Shown: positions 24,904 through 34,078, counted from the first letter of the stretch. The stretch is DNA of 64,000 bases from Prevotella sp. oral taxon 475 (GCF_018127805.1 NZ_CP072334.1:908001-972000), one strand, 5' to 3'. The notes: generated from the letters alone by a model not told the origin. Made by a program: numbers and translations.

Positions 24904-26421
24904 ATGAAAATATTCACAGGAATACAGATAAAAGAACTCGATCAATATACGATAGAGCACGAGCCGGTGGCTTCCATCGACCTGATGGAACGGGCGGCAA
25001 GGGCTATCACACGCGCCATCTGCGAACGATGGACCAATCGCACGCCCTTTATCGTCTTTGCCGGACCGGGTAACAACGGCGGAGATGCACTGGCCGTGGC
25101 ACGGCTCTTAGCAGAAGAGGGCTATCGGGTGGAGGCTTTTCTCTTCAACGTAAGTGGCAGTCTGTCTGATGATTGCTCCAAGAACCGACAACGACTCGTA
25201 GAGAGTAAACGACTGAAGGGCTTTACCGAGGTGACAATCGACTTCGACCCACCGCAACTCACAGCAGAAACGGTGGTGGTAGATGGGCTTTTCGGGTCGG
25301 GACTGAACAAGCCGTTGGCAGGCGGATTTGCCTCGTTGGTGAAGTATATCAATCAGTCGGCGGCCAAGGTGGTGAGCATCGACGTACCTTCAGGTCTGAT
25401 GACCGAAGACAATACCCATAATGTGAGTGCTAATATCGTGCGTGCCGATCTCACGCTCACTCTCCAGCAAAAGAAGCTCTCGATGCTTTTTGCCGACATG
25501 CAACCCTACATCGGCTGTCTCCGCGTTCTCGACATACGACTCAGTTCAGACTATATCAACCGCACAGAAGCCACTTTCCAGATGCTGGAAGAGGTTGACG
25601 TGCGGGCACGGATGCTCTCCCGTAGCGATTTCGTACACAAGGGATTGATGGGCCATGCACTGATGGTGGCCGGCAGTTACGGTATGGCCGGTGCTGCTAT
25701 TCTGGCCACACGAGCCTGTCTGCGTTCAGGAGTTGGAAAGGTGACGGTGTGCACGCCACGACGCAACTGCGACATCCTGCAAACCAGTGTGCCCGAAGCC
25801 GTGTTGCAACCAGGGCATGAGGAGATGTTCTTTGCCGACCCTGTCGATACCGAAGCCTACGATGCAATGGGTATAGGTCCCGGTCTCGGTCAGCGAGAAG
25901 AAACAGCGATTGCGCTCATCTCGCAAATTCGGCGCACGCAATGCCCGATGGTGCTCGATGCCGATGCCTTAAATATCCTTTCTTCGCATCGCGCCTGGAT
26001 GCAGCAACTGCCCCAAAACTTAGTCATGACACCTCATGCAGGCGAACTGGATAGGCTTATCAATCACGCAGGCGATAGCGATTATAATCGATTGATGAAA
26101 ACGCGCGAATTGTCAGCACATCTACAGGCTTATATTCTCTTGAAAGGACACCACTCGGCTCTCTGCCTACCCAGCGGGAAGGTTTGGTTCAACTCCACGG
26201 GAAACGCCGGAATGGCCACCGCAGGCAGCGGAGATGTGCTCACAGGCATCATCACGGCACTGCTGGCAAGGGGATATACACCCGAGAATGCTTGCATCGT
26301 GGGGATGTATCTGCACGGATTGGCCGGCGACTTGGCAGAGAAGACGCTCGGACGAGAAAGTATCGTTGCCGGAGACCTGATTGCCCATCTGCCGAAAGCT
26401 TTCCTCTATCTCAATAGTTAA
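24904..26421 (+). CDS. bifunctional NAD(P)H-hydrate epimerase / ADP-dependent NAD(P)H-hydrate dehydratase
   Basis: Repairs NADHX and NADPHX, damaged hydrated forms of the cofactors. The 505-residue fusion starts with the epimerase (NnrE/YjeF-N) domain (KIFTGIQIKELDQYTIEHEP, then PFIVFAGPGNNGGDALAVARLL and VDGLFGSGLNKPL). It continues with the dehydratase (NnrD/carbohydrate-kinase-like) domain: GSYGMAGAAILATRACLRSGVGKVTV, MTPHAGELDRL, and the catalytic NAGMATAGSGDVLTGIITALLARG. Both halves look complete. The start is fixed by the conserved N-terminus, which makes the extremely short distance to the -7 box notable. It probably heads an operon with the DUF4831 gene 34 bp downstream. Confidence 0.93.
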   Translation: MKIFTGIQIKELDQYTIEHEPVASIDLMERAARAITRAICERWTNRTPFIVFAGPGNNGGDALAVARLLAEEGYRVEAFLFNVSGSLSDDCSKNRQRLVESKRLKGFTEVTIDFDPPQLTAETVVVDGLFGSGLNKPLAGGFASLVKYINQSAAKVVSIDVPSGLMTEDNTHNVSANIVRADLTLTLQQKKLSMLFADMQPYIGCLRVLDIRLSSDYINRTEATFQMLEEVDVRARMLSRSDFVHKGLMGHALMVAGSYGMAGAAILATRACLRSGVGKVTVCTPRRNCDILQTSVPEAVLQPGHEEMFFADPVDTEAYDAMGIGPGLGQREETAIALISQIRRTQCPMVLDADALNILSSHRAWMQQLPQNLVMTPHAGELDRLINHAGDSDYNRLMKTRELSAHLQAYILLKGHHSALCLPSGKVWFNSTGNAGMATAGSGDVLTGIITALLARGYTPENACIVGMYLHGLAGDLAEKTLGRESIVAGDLIAHLPKAFLYLNS

Positions 26422-26455
26422 GACACCGACGCAAAACAGCAAATAAGAGAAACTT

Positions 26456-27508
26456 ATGAAAAAACAACTTGCAGCTCTATTGGCGTGGCTTTGTTCGGGC
26501 GCGTCTATCTGCGCACAAACCAACGCTCCCACAGAGGGAGTACCCTATTTTCTGCCCAAGACGGCCATCAGGGTGGCTGTTCTCGTAGAGAAAACGGTCT
26601 ATACGCCTGGCGAATTAGCCCGGTATGGCGAGAAGTATATGAAGCTGTTCAATATTGAGATGGAACCAAAGACAACGTATCGCGTCGTTGGATTACGCTT
26701 CTCTTCTTACGGTATACCCGATTCTACCAAGTATTACGTGGCCGCGATGGACAAGAAACACAGCATCGTCGACGTGCAGAGAGCTGATAACGGAGTGCTG
26801 CTCGCCATCAATGCCAAACCTTCCAAGGTGCAACAACCGGCATCTTTCACACCGGCACGCCGTCTGCCGCTGTTGGATCCTAAGGATTTTATGAATCAGG
26901 ACATCTTGGCGGCGGGCAGTTCGGCAAAGATGGCCGAGCTGATAGCCAAAGATCTCTACGACATTCGCGACAGTCGCAATCAACTCTCACGAGGTCAGGC
27001 GGAGACGATGCCCAAGGACGGCGAGCAGTTGCGCCTAATGCTGGCCAGCTTAGACCAGCAGGAGAAAGCTCTGATGCAAGTGTTCGAAGGGACAACGGTG
27101 CGCGACACCACTGAAACCGTTTTTCATTTCGTGCCCACGAAAGAAGTAAAGCGCGAGGTGCTCTTCCGTTTTTCCAAGCACTACGGCCTCACCGACAAAG
27201 ACGATTTAGGCGGTGCACCTTATTATATCAGTGTAGAAGACCAGCGTATCATGCCCACCCTCACAACGACCGTTGAACGAGGAAAGACGAAAGACAACCC
27301 CGGCGTATATGTCAACCTGCCAGGTAAGGTGAAACTGCTGCTCTACCAGGACACGCAATTACGTCTCTCGCAAGAGCTTTATATGGCACAGTTCGGTAAA
27401 ACAGAACCCTTGGGTGGCGAACTGTTTAGCAAAAAAATGCTCACCCGTATGGTTCTCAATCCCGTAACAGGCAATTTGGAAAGCATTCTCACGGAGACGC
27501 TGAAGTAA
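26456..27508 (+). CDS. DUF4831-family exported protein
   Basis: A 350-residue protein with a signal peptide (MKKQLAALLAWLCSGASICAQ) and no membrane anchor, so probably periplasmic or surface-attached. It resembles the DUF4831 family of Bacteroidota: GVPYFLPKTAIRVAVLVEKTVYTPGELARYGEKYM near the start, a middle RDSRNQLSRGQAETMPKDGEQL, and a beta-rich C-terminal part (YYISVEDQRIMPT, ending NPVTGNLESILTETLK). The function of the family is unknown. It follows nnrDE by 34 bp and precedes a thioredoxin lipoprotein gene by about 80 bp, so the three may be co-transcribed; no functional link can be drawn. Confidence 0.72.
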   Translation: MKKQLAALLAWLCSGASICAQTNAPTEGVPYFLPKTAIRVAVLVEKTVYTPGELARYGEKYMKLFNIEMEPKTTYRVVGLRFSSYGIPDSTKYYVAAMDKKHSIVDVQRADNGVLLAINAKPSKVQQPASFTPARRLPLLDPKDFMNQDILAAGSSAKMAELIAKDLYDIRDSRNQLSRGQAETMPKDGEQLRLMLASLDQQEKALMQVFEGTTVRDTTETVFHFVPTKEVKREVLFRFSKHYGLTDKDDLGGAPYYISVEDQRIMPTLTTTVERGKTKDNPGVYVNLPGKVKLLLYQDTQLRLSQELYMAQFGKTEPLGGELFSKKMLTRMVLNPVTGNLESILTETLK

Positions 27509-27588
27509 AGTCTCGTCTATATGGAAGAGAATTCCGTGCGATGGCTCCTCCCTCTTATCAATCAAGTCTTCCAATAACAATATTCATC

Positions 27589-28158
27589 ATGATGATCAAG
27601 AAATCGATTCTCGCTCTATGGGCCACATCCGCCCTTCTCGTTTTGGCCTCCTGTGCAAAGAAAGCACAGCCGAACGCAACACAACCGCAAGCCGCTGAAC
27701 AACCGACCGACACGCTTGGCGCAGACAGTCAGGCAGCCAACTCAACTCCTTATCCCGACCTTGAGATGCCGGGCATCAACGGACAGATGGTGCGTCTCTC
27801 CGACATTGTCTCGCGCAACAAACTCACCTTAGTGGATTTTTGGGCATCGTGGTGCGGCCCTTGTCGGGCAGAGATGCCTCATGTCGTGCAGGCCTACAAA
27901 GATTTTCATGCCAAGGGACTTGAGATTGTAGGCGTGTCGTTAGACCAACGCAAGGCCGACTGGACCGCAGCGGTGGAAGAACTGCACATGGCTTGGCCGC
28001 AGATGAGCGACCTGAAGGGCTGGAACAGTAAGGCTGTAGCCCTCTATGGCATTCAGGGTATTCCTTTCTCGGTACTGATTAACCAACAGGGTGAAATCGT
28101 AGGACAAGATCTTCGCGGCGATGCATTGCACCAACGATTGGGCGAACTACTAAAGTAA
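27589..28158 (+). CDS. TlpA-family thioredoxin lipoprotein
   Basis: A 189-residue predicted lipoprotein (signal ending LVLASC, Cys22) with a low-complexity Gln/Ala/Thr linker followed by a thioredoxin fold. It carries FWASWCGPCRAEMPHVV with active cysteines 89 and 92, and the cis-proline in GIQGIPFSVLINQQGEIV. It would act as a membrane-tethered thiol-disulfide reductase in the periplasm. I took the ATG at 27589 (MMIKKSILALW); a longer frame from 27541 puts the hydrophobic signal far from the N-terminus. The CGPC motif is the classical thioredoxin-type site, unlike the CTWC of the other TlpA protein in this window. Confidence 0.88.
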   Translation: MMIKKSILALWATSALLVLASCAKKAQPNATQPQAAEQPTDTLGADSQAANSTPYPDLEMPGINGQMVRLSDIVSRNKLTLVDFWASWCGPCRAEMPHVVQAYKDFHAKGLEIVGVSLDQRKADWTAAVEELHMAWPQMSDLKGWNSKAVALYGIQGIPFSVLINQQGEIVGQDLRGDALHQRLGELLK

Positions 28159-28163
28159 ACACC

Positions 28164-28267
28164 GCGGGAGATCATCTCCCGCATGTGCGGAGATCACCTC
28201 CCATCAACACGGAGGTCATCTCCCGTAGGCCAAGAGGTCACCTCTTCACATTCGAGAGGTGGCCTCT
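28164..28267. repeat. five small palindromes in a 22-bp tandem array
   Basis: Five near-palindromic cores of about 13 bases lie with centres at 28173, 28195, 28217, 28239 and 28261, exactly 22 bp apart. Examples are GCGGGAGATCATCTCCCGC (28164-28182, perfect around one base), GGAGATCACCTCC (28189), GGAGGTCATCTCC (28211) and AAGAGGTCACCTCTT (28232-28246, perfect around one base). The 9-base spacers differ. It sits just after the thioredoxin gene and before nrdJ; the rest of the 300-bp gap shows nothing but the nrdJ promoter. Confidence 0.85.
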
Positions 28268-28458
28268 TGGCATTTATCCAGAGCCGAACTAAAAATGCTA
28301 AACAGGCGAGAATAAAGGAGAGAGAGCAGAGAAAGTGTTCCGAAAGAGGAAACTCTCGGTAGAAAATAAGCGAGAAACTTCTCCGTTTCGGTATACTTTC
28401 TGACCGGTTTCGCTTGGAAATATGTTCGCTTCTGTTTGATAGTCTCGGAATTAGTTCG

Positions 28459-28466
28459 TAGTTTTG
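28459..28466 (+). promoter_or_regulatory. -7 promoter box of nrdJ
   Basis: TAGTTTTG, matching TAnnTTTG, 27 bases before the ATG at 28494. It supports that start over the upstream one at 28464. No cobalamin riboswitch was recognised upstream. Confidence 0.6.
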
Positions 28467-28493
28467 CAATCACAAATAGTATATTCTAACGAG

Positions 28494-31055
28494 ATGAAAG
28501 ATTTAAATACTTATTCTTACGACGAAGCATTCGAGGCTTCGCTCGAATATTTCGCCGGCGACGAACTGGCCGCACGAGTATGGGTAAACAAGTATGCGAT
28601 GAAAGACAGCTTTGGGAAAATTTATGAAAAGTCGCCCGAAGAGATGCACCATCGTATTGCAAACGAGATTGCAAGGATAGAGAAAAAATACGAGAATCCG
28701 CTTTCCGAGCAGCAGATTTTCGACCTTTTAGACCATTTTCGCTATATTGTTCCGGCTGGGAGTCCCATGACGGGCATAGGCAACAACTATCAGGTGGCAT
28801 CGTTGAGCAACTGTTTCGTGATCGGATTGGAGGGCGATGCCGACTCGTATGGTGCCATCATGCGTATCGATGAAGAGCAAGTGCAGCTCATGAAACGTCG
28901 AGGTGGCGTGGGACACGACCTCTCTCACATCCGGCCGAAAGGCTCTCCGGTGAACAACTCGGCTCTAACGTCTACCGGCTTGGTACCTTTCATGGAGCGT
29001 TACAGCAACTCCACACGCGAGGTGGCTCAAGACGGACGTCGCGGAGCGCTGATGTTGTCGGTGAGCATCAAGCATCCCGATAGCGAGGCCTTTATCGATG
29101 CGAAGATGACTGAAGGGAAAGTGACAGGTGCCAACGTGTCGGTGAAGATCGACGATGCCTTTATGCAGGCCGCCATCGACAACCAACCCTATGTGCAACA
29201 GTTTCCTATCGACAGCGATTCGCCCGAGGTGAAGAAAGAAATTTCGGCCAAAACACTTTGGGAAAAGATTGTACATAATGCTTGGAAGAGTGCAGAACCT
29301 GGCGTGCTGTTTTGGGATACGATCGAGCGAGAGAGCATTCCCGACTGCTATGCAGACTTAGGTTTCCGCACGGTGAGCACCAATCCCTGCGGCGAAATCC
29401 CACTCTGTCCCTATGATAGCTGCCGCTTGCTGAGCATCAATCTCTTTAGTTATGTGGAGAAACCTTTTACGCGGGAGGCATTTTTCGACTACGACAAGTT
29501 TGCCAAGCACGTGGCTGTGGCGCAAAGGATCATGGATGACATTGTAGATCTTGAGTTAGAGAAGATCGAAATGATCATGTCGAAAATCAATCACGACCCC
29601 CAGAGCAGCGAAGTGAAAGGAGCTGAGCATCATCTTTGGGAGAAGATTAAGCGAAAGAGTAGCATGGGACGTCGGACGGGCGTAGGAATCACGGCTGAAG
29701 GAGACATGATTGCAGCGATGGGCTTGCGGTATGGCACGCAAGAGGCTACCGATCTGAGTGTGAAGGTACATAAAACGCTGGCCCTGGCAGCCTATCGCAG
29801 TTCGGTGCAGATGGCAAAAGAACGTGGAGCCTTTGAAATTTTCGATGCCCGGCGTGAGGAAAAGAATCCCTTTATTCTTCGATTGAAGGATGCTGATGCT
29901 ACCTTATATAATGACATGGTGAAGTATGGGCGTCGCAACATTGCCTGTCTCACCATCGCTCCGACGGGCACAACCAGCCTGATGACGCAGACTACGAGCG
30001 GCATCGAACCCGTTTTCATGCCTGTTTACAAGCGGCGTCGCAAGGTGAACCCCAACGATACCGACGTGCATGTAGACTTTGTCGACGAGGTGGGCGACAG
30101 CTTCGAAGAATATATCGTTTACCACAAGAAATTTATGGACTGGATGAACGTTAACGGTTTTGATACCCGTAAGCGTTACACGCAGGACGAAATCGATGCC
30201 ATTGTGGCAAAGTCTCCTTATTATAAAGCTACGGCCAATGATGTAGACTGGCTGATGAAGGTGAAGATGCAGGGAGAAATTCAGAAGTGGGTAGACCATT
30301 CGATCAGTGTGACCGTCAACCTTCCGAACGATGTAGACGAAGCCTTGGTGAACCGTCTCTATGTAGAGGCCTGGCGTTCGGGTTGCAAAGGCTGTACGAT
30401 TTATCGGGATGGAAGTCGTTCGGGCGTGATGATTTCGGTGTCGAAGAAAGACAAGAAGAAGGAGGAAAAGAAAGAAGAACTCCTCGCGCCCTGCAAACAA
30501 CCCGAGGTGACAGAGGTTCGTCCGAAGGAATTGGCTTGTGATGTGGTGCGCTTTCAAAACAATAAAGAGAAGTGGGTGGCCTTTGTCGGACTGCTCAACG
30601 GTTATCCCTACGAAATCTTTACAGGGCTGCAAGATGACGAAGAGGGTATCGTTCTGCCCAAAACGGTCACCAAAGGAAAAATCATTAAGAACGTAGGCGT
30701 GGATGGACGTAGTCGTTACGACTTCCAGTTTGAAAACAAACGCGGCTACAAAACAACGGTAGAAGGCTTGAGCGAGAAGTTTAATCCCGAGTATTGGAAC
30801 TATGCCAAGCTCATCTCTGGTGTGCTTCGCTATCGCATGCCGATAGATCATGTCATCAAATTGGTGGGTTCGCTGCAACTGAAAAGCGAGAGCATCAACA
30901 CCTGGAAGATAGGCGTTGAGCGCGCTTTGAAGAAGTATATCGTAGATGGAACCGAGGCAGCAGGGGTGGAATGCCCGTCTTGTGGACAAGAAACGCTCGT
31001 CTATCAAGAGGGCTGCCTTATCTGTAAGAACTGCGGAGCTTCGCGTTGCGGATAA
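28494..31055 (+). CDS. nrdJ: adenosylcobalamin-dependent ribonucleotide reductase (class II)
   Basis: Makes deoxyribonucleotides using a B12 radical, independent of oxygen. The 853-residue protein has an N-terminal region (YDEAFEASLEYFAGDELAARVWVNKYAM). The ten-stranded barrel follows with SNCFVIGLEGDADSYG and the substrate-site KRRGGVGHDLSHIRPKGSPV. It also has NPCGEIPLCPYDSCRLLSINL (radical cysteine region) and the phosphate-binding APTGTTSLM. The C-terminal region holds a Lys/Glu-rich linker near residue 655 and ends in CPSCGQETLVYQEGCLICKNCGASRCG. This probable zinc-ribbon with several CxxC pairs likely also carries the re-reducing cysteines. Start at 28494 (MKDLNTYSYDEAF) follows the promoter. 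A strong terminator follows the gene. Confidence 0.93.
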   Translation: MKDLNTYSYDEAFEASLEYFAGDELAARVWVNKYAMKDSFGKIYEKSPEEMHHRIANEIARIEKKYENPLSEQQIFDLLDHFRYIVPAGSPMTGIGNNYQVASLSNCFVIGLEGDADSYGAIMRIDEEQVQLMKRRGGVGHDLSHIRPKGSPVNNSALTSTGLVPFMERYSNSTREVAQDGRRGALMLSVSIKHPDSEAFIDAKMTEGKVTGANVSVKIDDAFMQAAIDNQPYVQQFPIDSDSPEVKKEISAKTLWEKIVHNAWKSAEPGVLFWDTIERESIPDCYADLGFRTVSTNPCGEIPLCPYDSCRLLSINLFSYVEKPFTREAFFDYDKFAKHVAVAQRIMDDIVDLELEKIEMIMSKINHDPQSSEVKGAEHHLWEKIKRKSSMGRRTGVGITAEGDMIAAMGLRYGTQEATDLSVKVHKTLALAAYRSSVQMAKERGAFEIFDARREEKNPFILRLKDADATLYNDMVKYGRRNIACLTIAPTGTTSLMTQTTSGIEPVFMPVYKRRRKVNPNDTDVHVDFVDEVGDSFEEYIVYHKKFMDWMNVNGFDTRKRYTQDEIDAIVAKSPYYKATANDVDWLMKVKMQGEIQKWVDHSISVTVNLPNDVDEALVNRLYVEAWRSGCKGCTIYRDGSRSGVMISVSKKDKKKEEKKEELLAPCKQPEVTEVRPKELACDVVRFQNNKEKWVAFVGLLNGYPYEIFTGLQDDEEGIVLPKTVTKGKIIKNVGVDGRSRYDFQFENKRGYKTTVEGLSEKFNPEYWNYAKLISGVLRYRMPIDHVIKLVGSLQLKSESINTWKIGVERALKKYIVDGTEAAGVECPSCGQETLVYQEGCLICKNCGASRCG

Positions 31056-31065
31056 GATAGAAACG

Positions 31066-31138
31066 AAAAGGCGGGAAAACGATAGGTCGTAGAGAAAGCG
31101 CATACAGCCCAACGGCCTGTCGTCTTCCTGCCTTTTTC
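31066..31138 (+). terminator. long-stem terminator after nrdJ
   Basis: A stem of about 21 bp with one mismatch (31066-31086 with 31116-31136) starts AAAAGGCGGG and ends CCTGCCTTTTTC. It lies 10 bases past the nrdJ stop. Confidence 0.8.
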
Positions 31139-31252
31139 TTCTTCTTGTCTCTCTTTTCTTCCACTTGTAAACATCGTTTCGGACAAGACGATTCTTTTTC
31201 CGAAACCACCTTTTCAATCTTCTGGAAATCAATGGCTTAGAGAATACATTTT

Positions 31253-31335
31253 CATCTCTTAGCTTTTGGCGTGTAAAAGTTAAGAAAACGCCCTGCAAAA
31301 GCTAAGAAAATGACGTGCAAAAGCTAAGATATTGC
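31253..31335 (+). repeat. dispersed 22-bp-unit repeat, copy C
   Basis: The left arm CATCTCTTAGCTTTTG (31253-31268) is followed by tandem 22-bp units starting TAAAAGTTAAG, CAAAAGCTAAG and CAAAAGCTAAG. The right arm has decayed (CTAAGATATTGC). It lies between the nrdJ terminator and folB; nothing else was seen in the 375-bp gap except a weak 7-bp stem at 31176-31206. Confidence 0.82.
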
Positions 31336-31430
31336 AAGGCCAGTATCCTATCACGTTTGATGGTTTGTTCAATGATCATCATTCTTACAGTTTGAATCCA
31401 CCCCTTGTTTCATCCTTTTATACTAACAAA

Positions 31431-31802
31431 ATGATTGGTTTTATTTCTCTTTGCAACCTCCGTTTTCATGCCTTTCACGGCGTTCTTCTACAAGAACGCA
31501 GAGTGGGAAACGACTATCGAGTGAGTCTTCGCATCGCCTATCCCATTGAACGGGCGATGCAGAGCGACCGAGTGGAAGACACATTGAGTTATGCCGACGT
31601 ATACGAAGAGGTGAAAGGGGTGATGAAAACACCGTCGCAGTTGCTCGAAAATGTGGCCTATCGCATAGGACGGCAGCTTTTCAAGGCCTTCCCCGACATA
31701 GAATCGCTCGAGATAAAGGTGACGAAAATCAATCCGCCGATGGCTACCGACGGTGGAGAAGCAGCGGTGGAGTTACAATTAATAAATGATAAAACGCGAT
31801 AA
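31431..31802 (+). CDS. folB: dihydroneopterin aldolase
   Basis: Cleaves dihydroneopterin to 6-hydroxymethyl-dihydropterin in folate synthesis. The 123-residue protein matches FolB in length and pattern: ISLCNLRFHAFHGVLLQERRVGNDYRVSLRI at the start, TLSYADVYEEV and QLLENVAYRIG in the middle (the conserved glutamate that binds the pterin), and EIKVTKINPPM near the end. The ATG at 31431 gives the normal length; the longer frame runs back into the repeat element. The amidase promoter begins 28 bases after the stop. Confidence 0.9.
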   Translation: MIGFISLCNLRFHAFHGVLLQERRVGNDYRVSLRIAYPIERAMQSDRVEDTLSYADVYEEVKGVMKTPSQLLENVAYRIGRQLFKAFPDIESLEIKVTKINPPMATDGGEAAVELQLINDKTR

Positions 31803-31829
31803 AGCGTGCAGGTTTTCGGCCTATTTCCG

Positions 31830-31837
31830 TATTTTTG
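31830..31837 (+). promoter_or_regulatory. -7 promoter box of the amidase-MCE operon
   Basis: TATTTTTG, matching TAnnTTTG, 19 bases before the ATG at 31857. It lies inside the longer open frame and sets the start. Confidence 0.6.
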
Positions 31838-31856
31838 CACTATTATTCAGTGGTAT

Positions 31857-33164
31857 ATGGGTAAAAAGTCGGTTGTCTTTTTCCTTTTCTTCATGCTCTT
31901 TTCGTTTGCCGCCAATGCTGCAAACCGGAAATTTACGCTGGTAATCGACCCCGGACATGGCGGGAAAGATGCGGGAGCCTTGGGGGCTTTCTCGAAAGAA
32001 AAAGACATCAATCTTACTGTGGCTTTGGCCTTCGGACGATACGTGGAGCAGAATTGTCCCGACGTGCGGGTGATCTATACACGCAAGACCGATGTCTTTA
32101 TCCCGCTGAAAGAAAGGGCCGATATGGCCAATAAAAATAAGGCCGACCTCTTTGTCTCGGTCCATACGAACGCTCTGCCGGGAGGAAAATTGGCTTATGG
32201 CATGGAGACTTATACCCTGGGAATGCACCGAGCAGCCGACAATCTGGACGTGGCGAAACGTGAAAACTCGGTCATTCTTGTTGAGAAAGACTACAAACAG
32301 AGTTACCAGGGATTTAATCCTAATTCGTCGGAAAGCTATATCATGTTCGAATTCATGCAGGATAAGAACATGGCCAATAGTGTAGACATGGCCAAGATGG
32401 TGCAACGCGAAACTTGTGCGGCTGCCAATCGTCCCGATAAAGGCGTGCATCAGGCTGGATTTTTGGTGCTGCGCGAGACGTCGATGCCCGGCTGTCTCAT
32501 CGAGTTGGGCTTTATCACAACGGCTGAAGAAGAACGGCTACTCAACGACAGCGGGCGAATCGACAACATTGCGATGGGCATTTACAGAGCGTTCGAAGGG
32601 TATAAAAACAAATATTACAATCACGTTGTTGTACCCTACAAGGCTGCTGCCACGTCGGGGAAAAAGATTCAGGATATAGTTCCCGATAGTTACAAACATG
32701 AAGAGACGACTAAAAAGACGCCCGTCCGCACGCCAGCGGCCACTCAGACAACTGCTCCTGCAGCCAAATCTACGGTCAAAACGGAACCCGTGGCAGAGGT
32801 GGCGCAACCCGAATCGGCGGCAACTGCTTCTGTAACGGTGGTTCAGGATGCGGGAAAATCTGCTGAGGCTTCGGGCAAAACAACTGGTTTGCCCATCTTC
32901 AAGGTGCAGATTCTGGCCAGTGCAAAGGTGATTCGGGCAGGCAGTCCGCAGTTGAAGGGGCTCAAAGAGGTGGACTTCTTCAACGAGGGAAACATGGTGA
33001 AATACACCTATGGGGCATCGACGAATTATAACGAAATCAACAAACTGCGCCGGGAAATTGCCGACCGATTTCCCGATGCTTTTGTCGTCGCTTTTAAAGA
33101 CGGCGTGCGCATGGACATCAACAAAGCCATCAGAGAGTTTACAGTGAATAAAATAAAGAAATAA
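31857..33164 (+). CDS. N-acetylmuramoyl-L-alanine amidase (Amidase_3) with SPOR-like C-terminus
   Basis: Cuts the bond between MurNAc and the peptide stem of peptidoglycan, usually during cell separation. The 435-residue exported protein has a signal peptide (MGKKSVVFFLFFMLFSFAANA) and an Amidase_3 domain. The domain shows zinc-site motifs VIDPGHGGKDAGALG (His34), the SVHTNA histidine and the catalytic glutamate in CLIELGFITTAEEE. A Pro/Thr/Ala-rich linker (about residues 285-355) leads to a C-terminal domain (FKVQILASAKVIRAGSP to the end) that looks like a SPOR peptidoglycan-binding fold. The MCE-domain gene begins 8 bp downstream, so the two share a transcript. The start follows from the -7 box at 31830. 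Confidence 0.9.
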   Translation: MGKKSVVFFLFFMLFSFAANAANRKFTLVIDPGHGGKDAGALGAFSKEKDINLTVALAFGRYVEQNCPDVRVIYTRKTDVFIPLKERADMANKNKADLFVSVHTNALPGGKLAYGMETYTLGMHRAADNLDVAKRENSVILVEKDYKQSYQGFNPNSSESYIMFEFMQDKNMANSVDMAKMVQRETCAAANRPDKGVHQAGFLVLRETSMPGCLIELGFITTAEEERLLNDSGRIDNIAMGIYRAFEGYKNKYYNHVVVPYKAAATSGKKIQDIVPDSYKHEETTKKTPVRTPAATQTTAPAAKSTVKTEPVAEVAQPESAATASVTVVQDAGKSAEASGKTTGLPIFKVQILASAKVIRAGSPQLKGLKEVDFFNEGNMVKYTYGASTNYNEINKLRREIADRFPDAFVVAFKDGVRMDINKAIREFTVNKIKK

Positions 33165-33172
33165 AGCAAAGC

Positions 33173-34078
33173 ATGAAGGTTTTTACAAAGGAAGTAAAGA
33201 TAGCCCTTGTGGCGATAATGGGGGTTATTATACTGTTTTTCGGTATGAATTTTTTGAAGGGACTCACGTTGTTTTCAAACGATACGGGCTATCAAGTAGC
33301 TTTTAAGGACGTGAGCGGACTGTCTCATGCCACGCCCATCTATGCTAATGGATATCCTGTGGGCGTGGTGACCGGCATCGATTATAACTATACACAAGAC
33401 CGCGATATCTTAGTGTCTATCGACTTAGACAAGAACATGCGCGTGCCCGAAGGTAGCTCGGCAGAGATCGTGAGCGACTTGATGGGGAACGTAAAGATGA
33501 ACCTAGTGCTGGGAAAAAATACGGGAAAGTTTGTGCAGCCGGGAGGAGTGATTCCGGGAAATGCCAACTCGGGCATGCTAGGAAAGGTGGGCGCGATGGT
33601 ACCTTCGGTAGAAAAGATATTGCCCAAGCTTGACTCTATCCTGGCCAGTATCAATGGGATATTGGCCAATCCGTCGATCAATCGGTCGTTGGACAATGTG
33701 CAATATATCACGTCGACTCTGCGGACATCGGCCCGCGAACTCAATTCGCTCATGGCACAGTTGAATCATGGTGTGCCGACGATGATGGGAAAGGCGAACC
33801 GAGTGCTGGATAACACGTCGGTGTTGACGGCAAACTTGGCCGCAATCGACATCGCCGGGACGATGGCGCAGGTGAATCGGACGCTGGAGAATGTGCAATC
33901 GGTAACCGAGAAACTCAATAGCAACGATGGTTCTTTGGGCCTGCTTATGCGCGATCCTGGTCTTTACAACAATCTCAACGCCACCTTGATGAGTGCCGAC
34001 TCGCTGTTGGTCAACGTTCGACAGCATCCCAAGCGTTATGTTCACTTCTCGCTTTTCGGCCGAAAGGAGAAGAAGTAG
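33173..34078 (+). CDS. MlaD-family MCE-domain protein
   Basis: MCE proteins bind lipid and shuttle phospholipid between the two membranes. This 301-residue protein has a single N-terminal membrane helix (VKIALVAIMGVIILFFGMNFLKG) and one MCE domain (YQVAFKDVSGLSHATPIYANGYPVGVVTGI through VKMNLVLGKN, about residues 38-125). A helical C-terminal part follows with repeated NxxLxxV-type segments. It would be anchored in the inner membrane and face the periplasm. In many Bacteroidota an MCE gene follows an amidase gene, as here, without adjacent permease or ATPase genes. A bidirectional terminator follows. Confidence 0.88.
   Translation: MKVFTKEVKIALVAIMGVIILFFGMNFLKGLTLFSNDTGYQVAFKDVSGLSHATPIYANGYPVGVVTGIDYNYTQDRDILVSIDLDKNMRVPEGSSAEIVSDLMGNVKMNLVLGKNTGKFVQPGGVIPGNANSGMLGKVGAMVPSVEKILPKLDSILASINGILANPSINRSLDNVQYITSTLRTSARELNSLMAQLNHGVPTMMGKANRVLDNTSVLTANLAAIDIAGTMAQVNRTLENVQSVTEKLNSNDGSLGLLMRDPGLYNNLNATLMSADSLLVNVRQHPKRYVHFSLFGRKEKK

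Noticed and set aside
28159..28458. Cobalamin riboswitch before the B12-dependent reductase gene
   Set aside because: No B12-box-like conserved core was seen; the notable structure is the 22-bp palindrome array, which does not fit the riboswitch fold.
29904..31298. 464-codon minus-strand frame
   Set aside because: Shadow of nrdJ, whose catalytic motifs on the plus strand are clear.
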